Origin: Candidatus Paraprochloron terpiosi LD05
GTDB lineage: Bacteria; Cyanobacteriota; Cyanobacteriia; Cyanobacteriales; Prochloraceae
Direction: 5' to 3'
NCBI GenBank assembly: GCA_018141785.1
Contig: CP073341.1
Location: 3,751,422-3,815,421, forward strand
DNA: 64,000 bases
Part shown: positions 1 through 7,795 of the stretch, in pieces
Position numbering within the stretch: the first letter of the stretch is position 1
Layout of the letters: every line of letters begins with the position of its first letter
The notes under the pieces: generated by a model
Databases searched by the model: none
What the model was told of the DNA's origin: nothing
Seen by the model: the letters and a program-made list of their open reading frames with translations, nothing else
Program-made: the position numbers and the translations under genes

Positions 1-1
1 T

Positions 2-250
2 CCAGTTTTCCCCGAATCCACTCAGCAGGTGTTTTTTACTACCTTAGAAAGAGAACACGGTAGTGGGACTACCCTCACCACCCAGCATTATCACTGGTTA
101 TTTCTGACTCAGACCACCAGTGGTTGGCGGTTAGTAATGCTTTTTTCCCGTTCCAGTTCAACAATACTACTCAGGGAAAGCAGTAATAGTGCGATTGGGG
201 AAGGGATTCGTTTGTGGTTGAGAGATTGTCGTGCTGGTAATTTGTATTAA
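2..250 (+). CDS. Hypothetical protein, C-terminal part (runs off left edge)
   Basis: The frame is open from the left window edge to a TAA at 248-250, so this is the last ~82 residues of a gene that starts outside the window. The tail has a Thr/His-rich stretch (TTLTTQHYHWLFLTQ) followed by a strand-like WRLVMLFSRS segment, and ends in WLRDCRAGNLY. I do not recognise the family. It converges on pcyA with only 6 bp between the two stop codons. An internal GTG at 29 is not a likely start, because the frame continues upstream with similar composition. Confidence 0.55.
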   Translation, partial: PVFPESTQQVFFTTLEREHGSGTTLTTQHYHWLFLTQTTSGWRLVMLFSRSSSTILLRESSNSAIGEGIRLWLRDCRAGNLY

Positions 251-256
251 GCACCC

Positions 257-1012
257 TCACTCACACTCTTCTTCAGTCGGTAAATCAAATAAAACCGAGT
301 TCATATAATTTTCAGCCCACTCAGAACCGAATGCTTTTTCTAAGACTCTTCTGGTTTTATCGTTCCGCTGTTGTTGACTGCAATAATAGCGCTGTCCTGC
401 AAGATATGCAGCTTGTTCTTCCACCGATAAAGGCTGAACCTGAACAGCTTGATTACAGTGAATGTGGAGAAATTCCTCCACTCTTTCCAGAAAAGCCATC
501 TCTTCTGCTGGACTATCCGGGCGAATAAAGAGGCAAAACTCTGAGAATATATCCCCCCATTGGGGCAAAGGACGAGGTTGGGAGAATGCCTTGCTAGAAC
601 CAGTAGCAAGAGCATTTCGATAGGATTCTGGGAGAGTACGTTGGGGATTAGTGGGAGAAAGATCCGCGATCGCCGCACTTATTCGGGTTTTTCCTGCGAC
701 TAAATCGCAACCAAACATAGGGAGGGGATATTCAGGTCGAGGAAACATGACGCAGTGCAAAATATCCAGATTTTGCCCCACCTTAGCTAATTCTAAGTGC
801 ATTTTGCGAAACTGGGGCGTTTGGTAGCAGCGGTTTTCAATGGTCAGTTTTTCCCCCTCCAGTCTTCCTTCCACATAACCCAACCCCTCTGGTAAATCAT
901 AGGGTTCCAGGTGGAGATATTTTGCCCAACAGGACTCGATACCCTGGGCTAGTTGGCAGATTAAAGGGTGTAGTTCTTCGCGCAAAGAGTTATAAACAGA
1001 GGTTTTTAACAT
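257..1012 (-). CDS. pcyA: Phycocyanobilin:ferredoxin oxidoreductase
   Basis: PcyA reduces biliverdin IXalpha to phycocyanobilin in two ferredoxin-dependent two-electron steps, supplying the bilin for phycobilisomes and phytochromes. The 251-residue length is normal for the family. Its signature region is present: Glu74 (MHLELAKVG), His86 ([18 protein letters not shown]) and Asp103 (GCDLVAG) match the conserved substrate-binding and proton-donating residues of the family. The ATG at 1012 is followed by an N-terminus ([17 protein letters not shown]) typical of cyanobacterial PcyA. It is divergent from tatA (start 1078), so the 65-bp gap must hold both promoters. Confidence 0.95.
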   Translation of the reverse strand: MLKTSVYNSLREELHPLICQLAQGIESCWAKYLHLEPYDLPEGLGYVEGRLEGEKLTIENRCYQTPQFRKMHLELAKVGQNLDILHCVMFPRPEYPLPMFGCDLVAGKTRISAAIADLSPTNPQRTLPESYRNALATGSSKAFSQPRPLPQWGDIFSEFCLFIRPDSPAEEMAFLERVEEFLHIHCNQAVQVQPLSVEEQAAYLAGQRYYCSQQQRNDKTRRVLEKAFGSEWAENYMNSVLFDLPTEEECE

Positions 1013-1077
1013 TCAAAGGCATTCAGTGTCCTCACATCTATGTTAGAATGAGTGGACATTTTAGGGAAGTAGTCTCT

Positions 1078-1239
1078 ATGTTAGGTTTGGGCTGGGCTGA
1101 AGTCATAGTCATCGGTATTGTAGCACTGCTGTTCTTTGGTCCAAAGAAGATACCACAAATTGGCAGTACACTCGGTAAAACCTTGCGGGGTTTTAAGGAG
1201 GAAGTTCGTGGACAGTCATCTGAAGATGAAGAAGTCTAA
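1078..1239 (+). CDS. tatA: Twin-arginine translocase subunit TatA/TatE
   Basis: This is a 53-residue pore-forming component of the Tat pathway, which exports folded proteins across thylakoid and plasma membranes. A single N-terminal transmembrane helix (WAEVIVIGIVALLFFGPKK) carries the FGPKK(I)P hinge typical of TatA. It is followed by an amphipathic helix (IGSTLGKTLRGFKEEVR) and a short acidic tail. I chose the ATG at 1078 because the frame upstream is unlike TatA and the helix must begin within a few residues. The stop overlaps the stop of convergent lepB by a few bases. The protein is short even for cyanobacterial TatA. Confidence 0.9.
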   Translation: MLGLGWAEVIVIGIVALLFFGPKKIPQIGSTLGKTLRGFKEEVRGQSSEDEEV

Positions 1240-1820
1240 AATGAACCCAGACGGGAAATTGGCCAAAAGCGGCAAACAGCACGACCAATCACGTTTTTCT
1301 GCGGTAAGTAGCCCCAAATGTGGGAGTCATTGCTGTTGTTGCGGTTGTCTCCCATGACAAAGAGGAAGTCGGGGGGTACTTGTACTGGTTCTAATTCATA
1401 TCTGGGAGCTGCCGCAATGTACTTTTCCTCTAAGGGTTGGTTGTCTATGTAAACAATACCGTCGTGAACCGCTACCGTTTGACCGGGTGTACCAATGACT
1501 CGTTTAATAAAGGCTTGGTCTTTTCCATATCCTAGCATTTGCAGTTGGGGGGGCGGTTGAAAAACCACAATGTCTCCCCTGTGGGGTGGGTGTAAATAGT
1601 AAGATACTTTTTCCACTACCAGGCGATCGCCTGTTGCTAAGGTGGGTACCATGGAATCAGAAGGAATGTAGCGGGGTTCGGCGACGAAGACTCGAATCAG
1701 AAACGCCCATAATAGGGCAATGAGAATAATTTGACCATTTTCCTTGATTTGCTTCCAGAATGGGGTTTTAGTTGGTTCCGGTTGTTTTGTTACTTCTATT
1801 TCTTTTGCTTCTGTTTCCAT
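1236..1820 (-). CDS. lepB: Signal peptidase I
   Basis: Type I signal peptidase cleaves signal peptides after Sec or Tat export. It has one N-terminal membrane anchor (IILIALLWAFLIRVFVAEPR), the catalytic Ser in PSDSMVPTL, the GDRLVVEKVSY box, the catalytic Lys in FIKRVIGTPG, and the C-terminal GDNRNNSNDSHIWG box. The start at 1820 (METEAKE) is preferred. A longer frame reaches 1862 but adds only an Arg-rich stretch that is atypical of the family. It is a standard-length (194 aa) cyanobacterial paralogue. The 3' end overlaps tatA tail-to-tail. Confidence 0.93.
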   Translation of the reverse strand: METEAKEIEVTKQPEPTKTPFWKQIKENGQIILIALLWAFLIRVFVAEPRYIPSDSMVPTLATGDRLVVEKVSYYLHPPHRGDIVVFQPPPQLQMLGYGKDQAFIKRVIGTPGQTVAVHDGIVYIDNQPLEEKYIAAAPRYELEPVQVPPDFLFVMGDNRNNSNDSHIWGYLPQKNVIGRAVCRFWPISRLGSF

Positions 1821-1910
1821 AATAAATGGGATTGGGATTTTTCTCAAATGGCGAGGGCGCACAACCCCGACAGTAAGCCTTAGGCCCTACACAAGCGCGG
1901 GAGGCTATAT

Positions 1911-2074
1911 TTGTACAAATGATTTAGGTTCACTATATATTCTAGTTTATACCACAATCTAAAATTTAAACAACTATACCAAACCTAAATGATTTGATCC
2001 CCCCGCTGCTGCACGGCAATTTTGGGGGGGATCTAACGTTAGAACTTGTACAAATGATTTAGACGCACTATATA
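1911..2074. repeat. Pair of 29-bp direct repeats flanking a hairpin
   Basis: A 29-bp sequence beginning TTGTACAAATGATTTAG occurs at 1911-1939 and again at 2046-2074. The copies differ only in three adjacent central bases. They flank a strong hairpin at 1996-2033 with arms GATCCCCCC and GGGGGGATC. Another C-run (CGATCCCCCCCAGG) lies near 2490. The arrangement looks like a small non-autonomous element or duplicated regulatory site. Nothing here looks coding. Confidence 0.5.
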
Positions 2075-2092
2075 AAATTACGAGAATATGCT

Positions 2093-2403
2093 TACCACAA
2101 AAACATCAAAATCTGGGATTTAGCCACAGGTAAACTCAAATCTACCCTCACTCATAGTGTTTGGTCAGTAGAGATAAGTCCCGATGGACGGACTATTGTC
2201 AGTGAGGGTGGATATGGCGACAAAACCATGGATATGGCGACAAAACCATCAAAATCTGGAATTTAGCCACAGGTAAACTCAAAAATACCCTCACAGGTCA
2301 TAATGACTCCGTTAGCTCAGTAGTAATAAGTCCCGATGGACGGACTATTGTCAGTGAGGGTGGATATTACGACAATACCATCAAAATCTGGGAAGCGAAA
2401 TAG
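2093..2403 (+). pseudogene. WD40-repeat protein fossil (last two blades)
   Basis: Two consecutive WD40 blades are readable: IKIWDLATGKLKSTL...[15 protein letters not shown], then [18 protein letters not shown]...[15 protein letters not shown], ending IKIWEAK and a TAG at 2401-2403. A perfect 20-bp tandem duplication (2210-2229 and 2230-2249) between the blades shifts the frame. No N-terminal part is found upstream, so this is the 3' end of a once larger beta-propeller gene. The rest of 2404-2633 holds a C-rich hairpin-like stretch and probably the promoter of the restriction gene. Confidence 0.75.
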
Positions 2404-2633
2404 TGCTTATTATAGCAGTTCGCTCCTCAAGTATTTACGAATTGTGGGAAAGATATATAGGGCAGCCCCAATGATTTGAACACTCTGCTCGATCCCCCCC
2501 AGGTTTAAAATCTCTCCCAGAGAGAGGAAAAATGCTGTAAAATCAGGATTAAATCGAGGCAGTCCACTGAGCAGGGATTATTTCCAATATTAACAAAACG
2601 AGGCGTTTTTAAAAGAAAAAGGAACAGGGAAGA

Positions 2634-3287
2634 ATGAAGCCATCTTTAACCATTGACTTTCTTCAAGAAGAAGCAAGAAATTTTGCCCAGTTAGAATCTA
2701 CTTCCGATGAGGAGTACCTTTACGGTGTAACAGACGGAAAAGCTGTTGGAACCTATCTAGAGCATAAGTTTCAAGAATATCTACACACCAAGTATAACTA
2801 CTCCCCAGGGAGTTCAGCAAAAGGAATTGATTTTCCCAGCTTAAATGTAGATATGAAAGTGACCAGCACCAAACAGCCTCAATCCTCGTGTCCATTCAAA
2901 TCAGCGCGCCAGAAAGTTTATGGTTTGGGATATTCTTTGATTATCTTTATATATGATAAGATTGACAATAATGGTCAAAATACCAGTAGACTGAATATAC
3001 TGGATGTTATCTTTGTAAGAGCAGAACAGACAGGGGATTATCAAACCACAGTTGGTATTAGACGGATATTAGATAATAATGGTAATATGGACGATATCCT
3101 TGCTTTCTTTGACGAACGAATGCTACCCCTGGATGAAATCCAAGCCCAACAATTGGCAAAAGAAATTTTGAGGAATCCACCGGACATAGGCTATCTCACA
3201 ATTTCTAATGCTTTACAGTGGAGACTTCAATACCGCCGTGTCATTGGTGAAGCAGGTAAAGTACCCGGAATTATGAGGATTTTATAG
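2634..3287 (+). CDS. Type II restriction endonuclease (PD-(D/E)xK fold)
   Basis: This 217-residue protein is probably the nuclease of a restriction-modification pair. A candidate PD-(D/E)xK site is visible: Glu43 (GTYLEHKFQEYL), Asp66 (GIDFPSLN), then Asp73-Met-Lys75 (VDMKVTS). The following STKQPQSSCPFKSARQKVYG segment is typical of a family of small type II nucleases found beside N6-adenine methyltransferases. The gene ends one base before the methyltransferase start codon (TAG, then A, then ATG at 3289), so the two are translationally coupled. Recognition sequence cannot be inferred from the sequence. Confidence 0.8.
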   Translation: MKPSLTIDFLQEEARNFAQLESTSDEEYLYGVTDGKAVGTYLEHKFQEYLHTKYNYSPGSSAKGIDFPSLNVDMKVTSTKQPQSSCPFKSARQKVYGLGYSLIIFIYDKIDNNGQNTSRLNILDVIFVRAEQTGDYQTTVGIRRILDNNGNMDDILAFFDERMLPLDEIQAQQLAKEILRNPPDIGYLTISNALQWRLQYRRVIGEAGKVPGIMRIL

Positions 3288-3288
3288 A

Positions 3289-4809
3289 ATGAAGCAAGAC
3301 AAAAAGAATAAAATCATCTATGGAGATTTTCAAACTCCCACAGACTTAACCATTCAAATCTGTAATTTTCTATCTGACAGCGGTATCCACCCATCTTCTA
3401 TCATCGAACCCACATGTGGTCAAGGCAATTTCCTCCTTTCCGCTCTGGAGTGTTTTCACCAGATTAAAATAGGTATAGGAGCAGATATTAATGGGAAATA
3501 TATTGAACAACTTAAAGAAAAAACTAAAGGTAAATATTCTTCAGATTGCTTGGAAATCATGCAAGCAGATTTCTTTAAAATGGACTGGGAAAGTATTATC
3601 TCTCAACTCCCAGAACCAATTCTGATTATTGGTAATCCACCTTGGGCAACCAACTCATCACTTGGGGCTTTATCCGCCAATAACTTACCTCAAAAGAGTA
3701 ATTTCAAAGGATATAATGGTATTGATGCTTTAACAGGTCAAAGTAACTTTGATGTTTCTGAATGGATGCTAATTAACCTCTTGAATTGTTTGGCAAGTAA
3801 AAGTGCTTTCGTTGCTATGCTTTGTAAGATAAATGTGGCGCGTAAAGTTATGAAGATAGCAGCTAAAAATAGATTACCCATTGTCAAATCTAGCATTTAT
3901 AAAATCGATGCCAAAAAGCACTTTAATGCAGCAGTTAATGCTTGTCTATTCCTCTGTCAATTAGGGGAAGAACCTAGAACCTATGACTGTTGTGTGTATA
4001 AAACCATAAGTAATCAATCTTATCTCTCTACATTTACCATCAGCAACGGTAAAAAAATTGCCAATATGGACTCTTTTAATAACCTAAGACATTTAGAAGG
4101 AAAATGTGAATATAAATGGCGCTCTGGAATCAAACACGATTGCGCTAAAGTGATGGAGTTGCACCAAGACGGGGAGTACTTGTTAAATGGTGCTGGAGAG
4201 ATTGTTTCCATTGAAAATACTTACATTTTTCCTTTGCTTAAAAGCTCCGATATTGTCCGCCATCGCCACCAAGAAAAACAGCGATATATAATCGTTCCTC
4301 AAAAGAATGTGGGAGAATATACTCAACATATTCGAGAAGATGCTCCTCAGACTTGGGCGTATCTAAGCAAAAATAAAGGTTCTTTTAACAGACGCAAAAG
4401 TTCAATTTACAAAGGTAAACCACTTTTTTCCATCTTTGGTATTGGCGATTATTCCTTCGCCCCTTGGAAAGTGGCTATTTCTGGTCTTTATAAACAGTTA
4501 TCGTTCAAGATAGTTGCTCCTGTAGATGGAAAACCGGTTATGTTAGATGATACCTGCTACTTTCTCCCTTGCAATAGTGAAGATGAAGCTTGTCTCATTG
4601 GTAGTTTGCTCGATTCAGACACTGCTAAGGAGTTTTTGACATCATTTATTTTTTGGGATGCAAAACGACCAATTACAGCAACTATTCTCAATCGTCTTAG
4701 TTTATTGAGTTTAGCGGATGAGTTGGGTAAAGGTGAGGCTTTAAGAAGCTATAGCGCTTCCCGGGGGGGTGTGGGGAAATTTAAACCCGGTCGGGGTTTT
4801 ATAAGTTAG
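3289..4809 (+). CDS. DNA N6-adenine methyltransferase (type II R-M system)
   Basis: This 506-residue methyltransferase protects host DNA from the nuclease encoded just upstream. SAM-binding motif I is EPTCGQGNFLLSAL (about residue 44), an acidic motif follows (GADINGKYIEQL), and catalytic motif IV is IIGNPPWATNSS (about residue 112). NPPW is the usual motif of N6-adenine enzymes. The gamma-type order (I before IV) and the C-terminal region, presumably for target recognition, resemble Eco57I-like methylases. The stop at 4807-4809 lies 15 bp from the stop of convergent mazG, within a short dispersed sequence (GCAATGCCCACCCTA). Confidence 0.9.
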   Translation: MKQDKKNKIIYGDFQTPTDLTIQICNFLSDSGIHPSSIIEPTCGQGNFLLSALECFHQIKIGIGADINGKYIEQLKEKTKGKYSSDCLEIMQADFFKMDWESIISQLPEPILIIGNPPWATNSSLGALSANNLPQKSNFKGYNGIDALTGQSNFDVSEWMLINLLNCLASKSAFVAMLCKINVARKVMKIAAKNRLPIVKSSIYKIDAKKHFNAAVNACLFLCQLGEEPRTYDCCVYKTISNQSYLSTFTISNGKKIANMDSFNNLRHLEGKCEYKWRSGIKHDCAKVMELHQDGEYLLNGAGEIVSIENTYIFPLLKSSDIVRHRHQEKQRYIIVPQKNVGEYTQHIREDAPQTWAYLSKNKGSFNRRKSSIYKGKPLFSIFGIGDYSFAPWKVAISGLYKQLSFKIVAPVDGKPVMLDDTCYFLPCNSEDEACLIGSLLDSDTAKEFLTSFIFWDAKRPITATILNRLSLLSLADELGKGEALRSYSASRGGVGKFKPGRGFIS

Positions 4810-4824
4810 CTCGCAATGCCCACC

Positions 4825-5658
4825 CTACAAAAAGGCAGTTTTTGCTTGTTGCCAAAGTTGCTCTAATTCATCTAAAGTATATTCTCTCAGAGGCTTTTTA
4901 GCAAAGGTTTCCATTTTCGAGAAGCGCTGAATAAACCGCTCATTAGTACCTTGTATTGCTGCACAAGGGTCAAGTTTGTACCAACGGGCAATATTAATGA
5001 TAGTAAAAAATAAGTCTCCTAATTCTGCTTCTTGATGAGTTTTATCTTCTGTTGTCAAAGCTTCCTTAAATTCTCTTAATTCTTCCTCAAACTTAGCCCA
5101 AACCCCTTCTATATTATCCCATTCAAATCCAACAGCGGCTGCTTTCTGGGAAATTTTGCTGGCTGCCATGAGGGGTGGGAGAGTGCGAGCATAGCGACTG
5201 AGTTGGCGACTGAGTAACTGGGACTCTGCTGGGGTTTCTCCTTTCTCTGTTGCTTTAATTTGCTCCCAGTTGCGTCTTACTTCCTCGGCACTTTCTACTT
5301 CTAGGTTACCAAAAACATGAGGGTGGCGGCGAATTAATTTGACGGTGATTCCTTGAGCCACTTCTTGGAGGGTAAAAGCACCTGTTTCCGAAGCAATTTG
5401 GGCTTGTAGCACTACTTGTAAAAGCAAATCTCCTAATTCTTCAGCGATCGCCTCCTTATCTTCACTCTTAAGAGCATGGACCACTTCGTAAGCTTCTTCT
5501 ATAATATAGGGAATGAGGGTTTGGGGGGTTTGGGCTAAATCCCAAGGACAACCATCTTCAGGCGATCGCAGTTGAGCAACTACTTCAATTAACTTTCCCA
5601 AAGCTTCTAATATAGCTTCAGAGGTGTTTTGAGCTTGTTCCTGGGGAGTACTAGACAT
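4825..5658 (-). CDS. mazG: Nucleoside triphosphate pyrophosphohydrolase MazG
   Basis: MazG hydrolyses (d)NTPs to the monophosphate and pyrophosphate, cleansing the nucleotide pool. The 277-residue length fits a two-domain MazG. The N-terminal domain has CPWDLAQTPQTL, IIEEAYEVVHAL and the metal-binding EELGDLLLQVV. The second domain has a parallel EAELGDLFFTIINIARWY. A HIP1 site (GCGATCGC) lies inside the gene at about 5448. The ATG at 5658 follows a poor ribosome site. The 95 bp upstream contain a dispersed repeat fragment (TTCTGCGTCTCTGTGGTTC) bordering the next gene. Confidence 0.93.
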   Translation of the reverse strand: MSSTPQEQAQNTSEAILEALGKLIEVVAQLRSPEDGCPWDLAQTPQTLIPYIIEEAYEVVHALKSEDKEAIAEELGDLLLQVVLQAQIASETGAFTLQEVAQGITVKLIRRHPHVFGNLEVESAEEVRRNWEQIKATEKGETPAESQLLSRQLSRYARTLPPLMAASKISQKAAAVGFEWDNIEGVWAKFEEELREFKEALTTEDKTHQEAELGDLFFTIINIARWYKLDPCAAIQGTNERFIQRFSKMETFAKKPLREYTLDELEQLWQQAKTAFL

Positions 5659-5753
5659 AAAAATTAATTATCAAATTTCTTCATTATAAGAAGATATAAT
5701 CAAAAGTAAACCTCTCTTCTCTTTCAACTCGGTTCTGCGTCTCTGTGGTTCAT

Positions 5754-6302
5754 TTAAGAACGACGACGGGTGCGCCTTGTTTTCTTTTTAGGCTGCTTTT
5801 TCCTGTAGCGCTTCCAAGCAGAACCAATGGTATCACTAATGGAATGACTCATAGCTCCTAACTCCAAACCTGCGAAAAGGGCGATCGCCTCCCCTGGATA
5901 TTCTCCCACAACACCCCGCACACCAGTAACAATAAATTCTTGCCAGTTCGAGTCAAAACCCCACAGGAACTGAGCTAGGGCTACCCCCATTATCCCCAAA
6001 GGGAGTAAAATAATACTCAGATAAACTACCCGCACTATTGTACCAATAATCAGTCCGTGAGATAATAGAGAACGATGACGCAGGACTTTTTGGTAAGGAA
6101 CCCAAATAAAGCGCAGTTTTCCCCAGCGTTTGAACTGGATCGAGTAAATATCTAGGTCCGGACCGAACATGAGGCCGCTAAAAAGGAAAGCTCCTGCTAT
6201 AATTAAAGTGAGTTCGCAGGAGCGGGTAAAGAGTAGACTAACTCCTACCACCCATGGTAAACTCCAGAGAGTGATGCGATCGTGGGTTTGGCCAGAAGGC
6301 AT
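5754..6302 (-). CDS. DUF2227 putative metal-binding membrane protein
   Basis: This 182-residue membrane protein matches the DUF2227/YdjM-like group. It has an N-terminal SGQTHDRITLWSLP with a conserved His-Asp, GPDLDIYSIQFKRWG, the HRSLLSHG motif and a C-terminal GAMSHSISDTIGSAWKR. These His/Asp clusters are thought to bind metal, but biochemical function is unknown. Three to four hydrophobic segments lie between them. The C-terminus is strongly basic (KKQPKKKTRRTRRRS). The ATG at 6302 lies only 38 bp from the divergent tRNA-Val gene, so their promoters overlap. Confidence 0.8.
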   Translation of the reverse strand: MPSGQTHDRITLWSLPWVVGVSLLFTRSCELTLIIAGAFLFSGLMFGPDLDIYSIQFKRWGKLRFIWVPYQKVLRHRSLLSHGLIIGTIVRVVYLSIILLPLGIMGVALAQFLWGFDSNWQEFIVTGVRGVVGEYPGEAIALFAGLELGAMSHSISDTIGSAWKRYRKKQPKKKTRRTRRRS

Positions 6303-6340
6303 TTGCTTTTTTTTCCCAATTGCGTTATTCTATATCAATC

Positions 6341-6412
6341 GGGCGATTAGCTCAGTGGTAGAGCGCCTGCCTTACAAGCAGAATGTCACTGGTTCAAATC
6401 CAGTATCGCCCA
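6341..6412 (+). tRNA. tRNA-Val(UAC), copy 1
   Basis: This is a 72-nt cloverleaf with acceptor GGGCGAT/ATCGCCC, D arm GCTC-AGTGGTA-GAGC, anticodon loop CTTACAA (anticodon UAC, Val), T arm ACTGG-TTCAAAT-CCAGT and discriminator A. CCA is not encoded. The bottom pair of the anticodon stem is broken: CCTGC faces GCAGA, with A at 6382, whereas the second copy has GCAGG. A promoter-like TTGCTT-17 bp-TATTCT precedes it (6303-6331). Confidence 0.93.
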
Positions 6413-6416
6413 TGAG

Positions 6417-6571
6417 CAGTAACCAGTTAACAGTAACCAGTTACCAGCTCTGTTTGCTCTCATGGACTATCTTGCCAGAAGGTGATAATCTATATTTATC
6501 CGCGTTCATCTGCGTCCATCTGCGGGACGCAAGCGGGACGCAAGCGGTTGCAACGCATACGCTACGCAATC
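6417..6571. repeat. Composite of dispersed repeats between the tRNA copies
   Basis: Three repeat types found elsewhere in the window sit end to end. First are AGTAACCAGTTA-type repeats (6417-6447; related tracts at 10797 and 29846). Next is the TTCATCTGCG-type repeat (about 6499-6525; also at 24368, 33774, 36919 and 57964). Last is the GGGACGCAAGCGG... family (6522-6571, with a local duplication; also at 36952 and 26768). Nothing coding is visible. Confidence 0.7.
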
Positions 6572-6582
6572 AAAAAAAAAAA

Positions 6583-6612
6583 TTGACACTTTTTTACTAA
6601 TTGTGTTATTGT
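6583..6612 (+). promoter_or_regulatory. Sigma-70-type promoter of tRNA-Val copy 2
   Basis: A perfect -35 hexamer TTGACA (6583-6588) is followed after 18 bp by TATTGT (6607-6612), with the tRNA starting 9 bp downstream at 6622. The first copy has a weaker version (TTGCTT, 17 bp, TATTCT). This suggests that copy 2 is the better expressed gene. Confidence 0.6.
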
Positions 6613-6621
6613 ATATAAATC

Positions 6622-6693
6622 GGGCGATTAGCTCAGTGGTAGAGCGCCTGCCTTACAAGCAGGACGTCACTGGTTCAAATCCAGTATCGCCCA
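6622..6693 (+). tRNA. tRNA-Val(UAC), copy 2
   Basis: This is the same 72-nt tRNA-Val as copy 1, differing at two positions: G instead of A restores the last anticodon-stem pair (CCTGC/GCAGG), and the variable loop is ACGTC instead of ATGTC. Anticodon loop CTTACAA gives UAC. The acceptor, D and T arms are fully paired. The copies are 281 bp apart and share some upstream sequence, so they arose by a local duplication that included part of the promoter. Confidence 0.95.
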
Positions 6694-6756
6694 TGAACAG
6701 TTACGAGTGTAGGGGCGCACAACTTTAGCCAGTAACTGCTACAACCTTTATCTGAC

Positions 6757-7002
6757 TTGCTGAATCATTTCTTGCTCAACCAACCTCACCAAACCAAACC
6801 GTGCTCCCCGCTATACCTTGGTATTGATTTTGGCACTTCCGGAGCAAGAGCAACTCCACTTACTCAGGTTTATACTGCTGGTGGAGGTGCTCAAAATGTT
6901 ACTTGGACTGTTATACGTCAGGGTCATTTACAAGTCCCCGTAACCTCTTCTCTGAACACTGACGCTGCTTACGGAAGTGCCTTGCTTGCTCAACAAAGAT
7001 AG
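6757..7002 (+). pseudogene. FGGY carbohydrate kinase remnant with large internal deletion
   Basis: The 81-codon frame joins the extreme N-terminus of an FGGY-family sugar kinase (YLGIDFGTSGAR, the phosphate-1 ATP-binding motif) directly to its extreme C-terminus (VYTAGGGAQNVTWTVIRQ...TDAAYGSALLAQQ, the adenosine-binding region). A normal family member is about 430-500 residues, so over 80 percent of the gene is gone, with the junction near 6850-6865. The frame starts with a TTG and lacks the sugar-binding domain and catalytic base, so it cannot be a kinase. It lies tail-to-tail with uppS. Confidence 0.8.
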
Positions 7003-7045
7003 CCTCTCTCTTCTCTTTCTCTGTGTTGCGGCGTTCAGTGGTTTC

Positions 7046-7795
7046 TTACACCTTCCCAAAACGACGATGGCGCTTTTGATAAGCCAGCACTGCCTTGTGA
7101 AACTCAAAGCGGTCAAAATCTGGCCACAGAGTGTCAGTAACGTATATTTCCCCATAAGCCATTTGCCACAGGAGGAAATTACTCAAACGCATTTCCCCGC
7201 TAGTACGGATTAACAGATCCGGGTCAACCAGATCAGCAGTATAAAGATGACTGGCAAATAATCCCTCATTTATATCCTCAACTTTTAAATGACCTTGCTG
7301 CACCTGAGTGGCCATCGCCCGACAAGCTTGAATAATTTCCTGTCGCCCCCCATAATTAGTAGCTACAGTAAACCTAGTCCCTGTATTATCCTGCGTATCC
7401 TCCATGGATCGCCGAATTTCATCCTGGAGGGTATCTGGTAATGCTGTTAAATTGCCCACAAAACTAATCTTGATATTTTCCACTATCATCTCTGCTAATT
7501 CTCGTCGCAGTACCCTTTCAAACAGAGTCATCAAAAATGTTACCTCCTCCAGAGGTCGCCCCCAGTTTTCCGTGGAAAAAGCATAGGCAGTGAGAGCATG
7601 AATGCCCCAATCCTTACAGCAACGCAGCAAGTCCTTCAGGGTATCTACTCCCCGTTGATGACCCATAATGCGTGGTTTTCTCTGACGGGATGCCCAGCGA
7701 CCATTGCCATCCATAATCACCGCTACATGCTGGGGCAGGCGGCTGGCGTCCAGATCTGGGGGTAACTTTTGCAAAGCAATTGGCTTAACTTTCAT
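7046..7795 (-). CDS. uppS: Isoprenyl transferase (undecaprenyl diphosphate synthase family)
   Basis: This cis-prenyltransferase condenses isopentenyl diphosphate onto farnesyl diphosphate to make the polyprenyl carrier for cell-wall synthesis. The 249 residues hold the family motifs in order: [13 protein letters not shown] (catalytic Asp), [24 protein letters not shown], and the C-terminal [16 protein letters not shown] and DTLWPDF. Its ATG overlaps the stop of cdaA by 4 bp (7792-7795), giving translational coupling. The order lysA-cdaA-uppS places peptidoglycan precursor, c-di-AMP and lipid-carrier genes in one transcript. Confidence 0.95.
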   Translation of the reverse strand: MKVKPIALQKLPPDLDASRLPQHVAVIMDGNGRWASRQRKPRIMGHQRGVDTLKDLLRCCKDWGIHALTAYAFSTENWGRPLEEVTFLMTLFERVLRRELAEMIVENIKISFVGNLTALPDTLQDEIRRSMEDTQDNTGTRFTVATNYGGRQEIIQACRAMATQVQQGHLKVEDINEGLFASHLYTADLVDPDLLIRTSGEMRLSNFLLWQMAYGEIYVTDTLWPDFDRFEFHKAVLAYQKRHRRFGKV

